A stretch of 64,000 nt of DNA, taken from NCBI RefSeq assembly GCF_964275005.1, contig NW_027307654.1, positions 310,001-374,000 on the forward strand, given 5' to 3'. Positions 57,428-64,000 of this stretch are shown here, in pieces. Source of the stretch: Diadema setosum (taxonomy: Eukaryota > Echinodermata > Echinoidea > Diadematoida > Diadematidae). The stretch's first letter is position 1, and every line of letters begins with the position of its first letter. The notes under the pieces are model-generated. The model saw nothing but the letters and a program-made list of their open reading frames with translations. It ran no database searches and was not told the DNA's origin. The position numbers and the translations under genes are program-made.

Positions 57428-59420
57428 GAAACCTGTACTGACATTTTCTACTTGTCTGATAATTCTTATCTACATTTTTTGATGCCTACAACTGGAAAGA
57501 GAGGATTCTAAAACCCAGGATAAGCCTGTAATGATTTTTTGAAAAAAAAAAATGAAAACGAGCAAGCCAAGGAACGATCCACACAATTTGCCATACTTCA
57601 CAGGTGCCAACCTCCGAATTTAGCAAAACGAACTACACATGTCAATTTACTGATGAAATCTCACACGAAATACTGCAAAAACTGTTATTTAGTAGAATTG
57701 CAATATGGAGCTGAAGTAAACATGTTAAACAATATGTATTAATTACTAAGAGGAATCTCTTTAAAAGATTTTTATTTAGATGAAATTTGTGGGGAATATT
57801 CCAGATATGCAAAATGAAATTGGCATCATTGTCCGAACGTGCTGCCCATAGAAAACTGTGTGTAAGTACGTTGCACTATGCATTGATGATAAGCGATAAT
57901 GGTTCGACATCACAGTTCAAACTAGACTCTATCTAACGAAGATGAGGACTGAGTGATTCTTAAAATCTAAATCCAAAAAATAGTCAACGGCAATCACGGT
58001 TTACGCCTAGTTAGTTATGCACCCAGTACATATAGACTCTAGACTAGAACTAGGTCTAGGACTAGTGAGGAGTCAAGCACCGAGAGGATTCTTCTCACCG
58101 CCCCGTCGACAGCTGTACGTGCACAGCGCTCAATAGGCACAGCGTAAACGTTTAGTATGCAATACATACCCCTGCTGCCAGAACTTGAAGAAAGTCCAGA
58201 CGAAAGTCCAGACTCCAAGGTCTAGCGTTGCCGCTAGATCTAGGCCCTTGTCCTGCAGGCCCTGTTGTTTCTGTGCTGAATTTTGCAGGTAAGGTATCTG
58301 CATTATGGATTTTTCAATGTTTTTGTAGTCGAGATAAATCTCATGGTGGTCGTATTAACACCAAGGACTAACTTAGATCTAGTTTTAGTAGGACCCGGTC
58401 ATACCTCGGAAGAGTGGCATGACCACGTACCTGGTACATACAAACAGTGCCGCCGCTTCGCGATCCACGCGCTGGTGTAGGCATAGTGCTAGAGTACTTC
58501 CGTATCCATGTAGATATCTCAAAATTCACTTAACCAAATTGTACCAAAATCACAAGAAATATTTTATGACTTATGTCCACTTGCTCACGGTAATTGGAAC
58601 CAAATCGCAAGTCGGGAAGCGTAAGTGAAGTTGTCGACTTTCCTGTCGTCGCTAAAAACAATCTACTCTGTACGACTAAACAAGAGTGATCGCGGCGTAG
58701 AGTAGCCCTACGGCCTGCGCACGCACAGACTGAAGTTAGCCATCTAATATCATGAGACAAATCTTTCAAGTAATCGGGAGCAAAAAATCAATCTATAAAT
58801 TATTTGAGCTAAGTTGAATGAAAAATAAAGCTGGTAAATCACACAAATCACCAAAATCATGACTTTTTTTAGTTTAGTTCCCGCGTGAATTCCCCGTTCG
58901 CACAGTACTAGTCGGCTAACTTCAGTTCTAGATTGTGCATGTCGCGTTTACCAAGATCTCTCGCGAAGAGTGATTTTTTTTCGAGTGACAACTTGAAAGT
59001 CGGCGTCAATATTGATACTTCTCGATGACCGATTTCTTTCAAATATAATACAGTATTTTGAAATATGCTTAGAAGTATATCCTGTAATTTTGGTGCTATT
59101 TGGTTTAGCGAAATTTGAGACAGCTGCATGGATAGGACAGTACACAAGTGTTGCCTGCTAGCTAAAAAGAGTCGTCTGCTACTCGGCACGATTTAACGCA
59201 CGCGTATGCAAGGGCTGGTAATCAGAGATATATTTGGCACCTGTGACATCACGACATCCGGGCTCGTCAGCTCATTAGCATAATTCTCGCCAAAAAAGTT
59301 CCATTTTTAACATGAAATTACGAGCTAAATCGTTATCAAATTTTGATTCTGTTTGCACCGCTGGGTCTTTTAGAATTAAAAGAACAACATATAAAAAAAA
59401 TAAAAAAACTGGTACAATGA
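57428..59420. other. Long intron segment with CpG-containing patches
   Basis: 58,020-58,280 and 58,900-58,940 carry many CTAGA, TCTAG and TAGATC words. The stretches 58,520-58,760 and 58,905-59,130 look like weak, diverged inverted arms (ACCAAATTGTACCAAAATCA against ACCAAATAGCACCAAAATTA). No exon with a domain is recognised; a promoter here cannot be excluded. Confidence 0.4.
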
Positions 59421-59477
59421 CCTTTTAACTAAAAATTCATGTCTGGCGACTTTTGGTTTGTTCTGTGGTGCAGGGTC

Positions 59478-59478
<1 letters not shown>
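59421..59478 (-). mobile_element. GTGACC MITE family, copy 7 (terminal fragment)
   Basis: Only the last approximately 58 bp: TTAACTAAAAATTCATGTCT, then GGCGACTTTTGGTTTG and GTGGTGCAGGGTCA. It faces copy 8 head to head across a (TA)n run. Confidence 0.85.
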
Positions 59479-59520
<42 letters not shown>

Positions 59521-59521
59521 T

Positions 59522-60207
59522 GTGACCCTGCACCTCAAAACAAACAAAAAGTCGCGAGACATGAATTTTTAGTTAAGACCATATTCTGAAAGAACAGACT
59601 TTAAGCTTTAAAATCATGTATAACTCAAATCAAATGGACTCTTCTAACCTATCTAAATATTGGAAAGAAAGCACAAACTCAGGAAAAGTGTGAACTGAGA
59701 AAAGAGGCTCTGAAGTACAGTGTCTATTCAAGCGCTTAGTCTTTACCAAACCCTGCTGGCTGTGCGATGAATGGGACAAAAAACAGGAAGTAAACCACCG
59801 GAGTAACAACAATGAAGGGATTATCAGATTAAACTGAAATTAAGCATGCCTCATTAACACATTCTGTCCATAATTAATGTCAACTTTCAAAGCAGTAGCA
59901 CTATCCTTTCAAAGGTTATTAGAGTTGAAAGTGAATAGTGTGGACGAGGTTTTTTAGAAATGAAAAAGGGATTCTAAAGACACACCTAATCACACTATTC
60001 TATCAAAAATGTTATAGATAAACTGCTAAAAAAACACATATTCCTGCCCGTTTTATGATACCAAATTTTAGCATAATGTAAAAGAAGACCCGCTCTTTCA
60101 GAAAATATGAAAAAGTCAAGTTCGGCTAGGTTGACCCATTTCACTTATTTTCAGTCCTAACGCAAAATCAGTGTGTGCGACTTTATGTTCGTTTTGAGGT
60201 GCACGGT

Positions 60208-60210
<3 letters not shown>
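59522..60210 (+). mobile_element. GTGACC MITE family, copy 8
   Basis: Full length (689 bp), from GTGACCCTGCACCTCAAAAC to GTTTTGAGGTGCACGGTCAC. It stands between (TA)n and (CA)n(TA)n runs, so its target repeat cannot be read. Confidence 0.92.
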
Positions 60211-60261
<51 letters not shown>

Positions 60262-60430
60262 TATTATATACATACATAAAAAAAAAAAGAAATCAAGAAA
60301 CAAACTGGTAATGCACTTTTGGCCTGAAGAAGCCGCCGGACGCCGAAAATGTGAGTTGAATAAACACATGCATTAGTGGCCGAAAAATGCATGACCAGTT
60401 TGGTTCTTCATTTCTTCGTGGAGCTATGTG
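60211..60430. repeat. (CA)n(TA)n microsatellite and a stem-loop element
   Basis: The dinucleotide runs reach about 60,275, followed by an A-run. The arms 60,296-60,324 (AAGAAACAAACTGGTAATGC onward) and 60,378-60,414 (ending TGACCAGTTTGGTTCTTC) can pair. The loop contains CTGAAGAAGCCGCCGGACG and CCGAAAATG, a shape that recalls the decayed hammerhead-like cores of Penelope-type repeats. That relation is only a suggestion. Confidence 0.6.
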
Positions 60431-61604
60431 TATGTATTTGTGTATGTAATATACAGCAAAAAAAAAAGAAAAGAAAGTAAACACTTTTTCAAGTTAACTT
60501 TTCTCATAAGTTAAGGTAATTCAATTTGCTTTAAATCTAGTAGGTCAATAAAAAGGGAAATTTAACACATGAGAGAACACATTCGTGTTTCTCTTCCAAG
60601 GCACAAAGTTAAAATTGCAAAAATAGGCAAGTTGTTATTCAAGCGTGTATGTTCTTCCATTTAACAATGAAACAAAAGGCAGATTCAATAAGAAACACAA
60701 CTTAATTAAAATAATCAAACGATGATCTCTATGCTGATCTCTATCCTCAAGAGAGAAAGAAAGACTAAAAAAGTCGAGGTAAATAAAAAATCTATCAAAT
60801 CCATATTCAAAATACAACTAGAAGAAGCAATGGTATTAACGAAGATGGTAGAAATTCAAAATATTATTTCAAATTAAGGAAATTTGAAATACTAGATAGT
60901 CCTTGAATTTGTCTCATTATTTCTTTAATTCCTTGATTAAGAACAGCAAAAAAAAAAAGAAGAAATTCTCTCCATTTTATCACCTTTTACATGATTCTCT
61001 CTTGCGCATTTTATGAATGAAGGCTTTTCTTTTTCAAAGAATTTGCATAGATTGCGTATGGAAAATGACGGACTACCTATTGTGAAAGAAAGTCTTGAAA
61101 ACGTTAAGAGGAAGCCGATCATGTATTCTTATCATGTTGTGATGAGTGTGATTATTTACTTGGTTGAAGCTTGTTTAGTTATTTACAATGAAAAAGAAAA
61201 CTTAATGGATTTTGCGAAGAAAAACATCTTCATAATATTGGTATATAGGTTTATACATCCAGTCTTCATTAGCCCGTTTCACATTCTATCCTATGAAACA
61301 TTCTCCATCAGAGTAGATTGAAATTGATATTTTGATATGTCAATTTAGAAAACATATTTATTGATAGTGATATCCTTCACGTTTTTGTTGCTCTGGACTT
61401 ATAAATCCTTTTAGCAACTTTGCTTGGTTATCTTTATTGTCGATATTTCGAAAAAGGCAGAAAATTATAGAAAATTGATCGTCAAATCATAAAAGGTTTA
61501 TTACTCTTAGAGTTTAAAAGGCCACCATACTCTTACTCGCGGTTTTGAAGGAACATTTCAGTAAAGTTTAATTTAAACGGGAAGCCAGGCAATATATCAC
61601 TTAC
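60431..61604. other. Intron sequence, nothing recognised
   Basis: AT-rich intron next to the V-type exon. One plus-strand frame at 61,013-61,321 has no family signal and lies opposite the gene. Confidence 0.5.
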
Positions 61605-61883
61605 AGCGAACCGATAAAAGAGTGGGGATCTCTAATCCCTCCGAATTCGTCAAAACCACCTGACACAGGTAGAGACCCTCATCTGTCACCTCCAAATCCA
61701 TAATGACGAGGCTGAAGTTCTTGTCCATGTTGAACCTTTCCTCAACAAAATCAAAGTTCCCATCGATGTATCCCGCCTTGGTCGTCCTCGGCTGCTGACG
61801 TGATCTACTCTCCTTGACCCAGATTACAGCTTCAGGCTCTCCTTCAAAGTTACATGGCAGCCGGATGTCGCCCCCTTTCCACC
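61605..61883 (-). CDS. Ig receptor, V-type immunoglobulin exon
   Basis: A 279-bp exon, phase 1-1. The acceptor CATCATATTTCCAG ends at 61,884 and the donor is a perfect GTAAGT at 61,604. It encodes GGDIRLPCNFEGEPEAVIW, then VKESRS, ERFNMDKNFSLVIMDLEV and TDEGLYLCQV. The first Cys, the core Trp, and the D-x-G-x-Y-x-C signature of V-set domains are all present. It splices in frame to the C1-like exon (T + CA gives Ser). The protein is predicted to be an extracellular V-C1-like receptor anchored by the 52,378 exon. A signal-peptide exon should lie upstream, at higher coordinates. Confidence 0.85.
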
Positions 61884-64000
61884 CTGGAAATATGATGGCA
61901 GTGTTTCTCACTGTGTAAATAGTAGTTTGCATTTGAATAGTCTACCTACAATGACAGCCTTGACTTTTGCCTTGACCTCTCACTCATCTTCGATTTTTTT
62001 TTTCATTTTGCAGGAACTTACAAAACTAAATGAAGAAACATTAATCATTTATTGTACATCGATTCTGCATTAAAGATAAGTTTAAACAAGTTGAAGTGCT
62101 TTATTTCACATACAAGAAACATTTTAGTAAAGATAGATCGTCATTATAATGGCTACTAGTATTAGCAAGGGGAGCTTTGTTTAGCAGAATATTGTTTATA
62201 TCAGTACTGCAATGTGTTACTGCACTGTACTTTCGTGTGCTACAATGCACTTGTGACACCTCTACGTCTTCGTACAATATTTAATTTACTCAGCTTATAG
62301 ATAGTACTCTCTATTGGTAAACTGTCTCACCCTATTAAACCAAAATGTAAGCACATTATGCCGTTATCGTATTTCTATTTGCCACTCATACGCCCTTAAC
62401 TGAATCTCAATCAAATTTGTTGACTTTCTCAAAAAATTATATTGCCAGCATTCTGATATAAGATATAATTATTTCCAATCCTGCTGCTTCCTGTTGCAAC
62501 CATAAACTATTCATTTATGTAGTGCTGATACGATTTGCTGTACATTGTGTAGAGGCAATGTAGAAAAGATACTTTGTTAACAACCTATGTGTATGCATAT
62601 GTACGGCACGAACAATGTATGTATAATGATAATACTGAAACCAATAATTCAAAATCAATCAAAATCAATCGAACAGAATGTCAGTCAAACTTTGTGTGCT
62701 TATGTTTTGTTTTTCTACGTTTCAATTTCAGTTAGCAATATGATAATGGCCGAAAATGAGTTTCTTGGCTCTAATTCGCTTAAGGACCCAAAAAAACAAA
62801 CAAACAAAAAAACAAACTTAATAATGATTATTGAATGGGCCAAAAATGGTCTTCTTCTTCTTCTTCATAATTTTTTCATGTGACCTTCGTATCAAACAAC
62901 AGATGATATAGAGGTACACTGTTACTAGTAAAAAGACAGTATTTTAACAATTTTTCTTATGTTTTGTGTCATTTTAAATCTTTCACAAATCGTGTGCATT
63001 TATAGAAGAATTTATTTATCATGGTATCTATCTACAGTTCTAATATTATTGAAATATGTAATGTGATACTAATTAATGTACCTTACCTAAACAATAAATC
63101 AAAACTCTCTATTGAAACCAATAGCGCCCCCATGTGATGACCTTGAGATATCTCAAACACAACAAATAGTGAAGTTGCGCCGAAAATAAACTTAAAATTA
63201 AAGATGAAAGATTTGTAAAGGGAAAAAAAAAACTTATTTCACCAAATCGTATTTCCTTTGTACTTCTTTGCATTGTCGTTATAGCTAATTCAATGGGTGA
63301 CCTAAAGAAAGTTCAGTGTAGGGTGATGTAATAATATATTTGAGTTGCCCTACCCATGCGCTAGTAGTCAGCATGACGAATATACATTAAATAACGAAGA
63401 ATGTACATAATGGCAAAATGTGCCACTCTATCACCCCCCGAGTCCCCATCCCCGCCTGGAAGGGTCAAAATGTCTACAGATAGGGTCCAGTTGTCTGCAG
63501 TTGAACGTTGCGTATTATTGTCTTAAGCTAATATCCTCAAAATCATATCCGTTGACAATGGGAAATTTATCAGTGTTAAACTTTGCAGTTTTTGTGGTGT
63601 TGTAATCATGGAAATAGAAAATGGGGGGGGGGGGGGCTGGAATAGGCTAGATTAAATGCTGCCAGGCACTGTCTTTTTATTCAAATTCAGTAGCTTTTCC
63701 TAAATCCTTAATCTACTCTTACCTACGCTGTTGCTATAGTGAAACCTTGTCCAAGTATTTTGCCATGAACAGGTGATGAAATGTAAAAGTGAGGTCCAAA
63801 TGACACTGTAGTCATTACACTTGATACCTCTATCTAAATTTGCCTTACAATAGTTTCACATGACCCTCATGACGATTAACATTCTGTGACGATGGTGTCA
63901 CTGCGCATTAAGTTTCCTTTAATTTTGCGAGTCAAACTTTTATAGAATGTAATGGCGCGTTGTCACAGTCTGCCTGCTCAATCAAATAATGCGTATAAAT
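61884..64000. other. Upstream intron or flank of the Ig receptor
   Basis: No signal-peptide exon could be identified. CCAATAGCGCCCCCATGTGA with GACCTTGAGA near 63,118 recalls, inverted, the TCAGGGTCACCACATGGGGC segment at 9,103. A diverged relative of the TTAA element may therefore lie here. A G-run of 13 is at 63,624-63,636. Confidence 0.4.

Noticed and set aside
58020..59280. Promoter of a second gene in the CpG-containing, TCTAGA-rich patch
   Set aside because: No linked exon, TATA or initiator context could be shown; left as a possibility in the feature entry only.
62587..62883. Plus-strand frame of 98 codons
   Set aside because: No domain, no splice context, opposite to the only gene there.
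63100..63480. Second copy of the TTAA-flanked transposon
   Set aside because: Only a few shared words (AGCGCCCC.ATGTG, AAGGGTCAAAATG); no TTAA-bordered ends could be found.
1..64000. tRNA and rRNA genes
   Set aside because: I looked for A/B-box plus acceptor structure and conserved rRNA words and saw none that could be supported.

Overview
This window is animal nuclear DNA. It has no operons, no ribosome binding sites and no bacterial gene packing. It shows spliced exons with GT/AG borders, several kinds of non-LTR retrotransposon, many short inverted-repeat transposons, microsatellites and minisatellites. The mix of IgSF exons, a very long ankyrin array and echinoderm-style repeat families best fits a marine invertebrate deuterostome such as a sea urchin. 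That assignment is by recognition only; another marine invertebrate is not excluded.

Only two host genes can be supported, both on the minus strand. The first is an ankyrin-repeat gene (exon about 45,127 to 40,968, with a decayed tail of the same array down to about 38,255). It is built from a 297-bp higher-order unit, which is three 33-residue ankyrin repeats. The second is a single-pass membrane receptor of the Ig superfamily spread over 61.9-51.5 kb. Its exons are a V-type Ig exon, a C1-like Ig exon, a transmembrane exon and a short tail exon. The V, C and transmembrane exons are phase 1-1, so they join in frame. The signal-peptide exon is not recognised.

Layout: 0-6 kb holds minisatellite, two decayed LINE fragments and arrays of a poly-G-bearing unit. 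8.2-9.7 kb is a TTAA-flanked transposon with a second transposon nested in it. 10.5-21 kb is a 105-bp minisatellite, about 0.6-0.9-kb monomers and an L1/Tx1-type LINE with full endonuclease and reverse-transcriptase domains but broken frames. 21-26.7 kb holds AGGTCA-rich tandem units, a 15-bp minisatellite and its inverted partner split by a transposon. 27.0-33.4 kb is a CR1-like LINE scrap, then an LTR element on the minus strand that has LTRs, a primer-binding site, a polypurine tract and a protease-like ORF but no reverse transcriptase or integrase. 33.8-35.3 kb is a second AGGTCA array, inverted. 36.2-38.2 kb is a dead LINE. 38.2-45.1 kb is the ankyrin gene. 45.9-60.4 kb carries most copies of an approximately 690-bp transposon family (eight copies in the window), and two near-identical inverted islands of the 14-mer CACGGATTGTCGCC lie inside the receptor intron.

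The most unusual items are the 14-mer islands, the V plus C1-like receptor, the truncated LTR element with a Ser/Thr repeat domain, and the tandem DR4-type AGGTCA sites.
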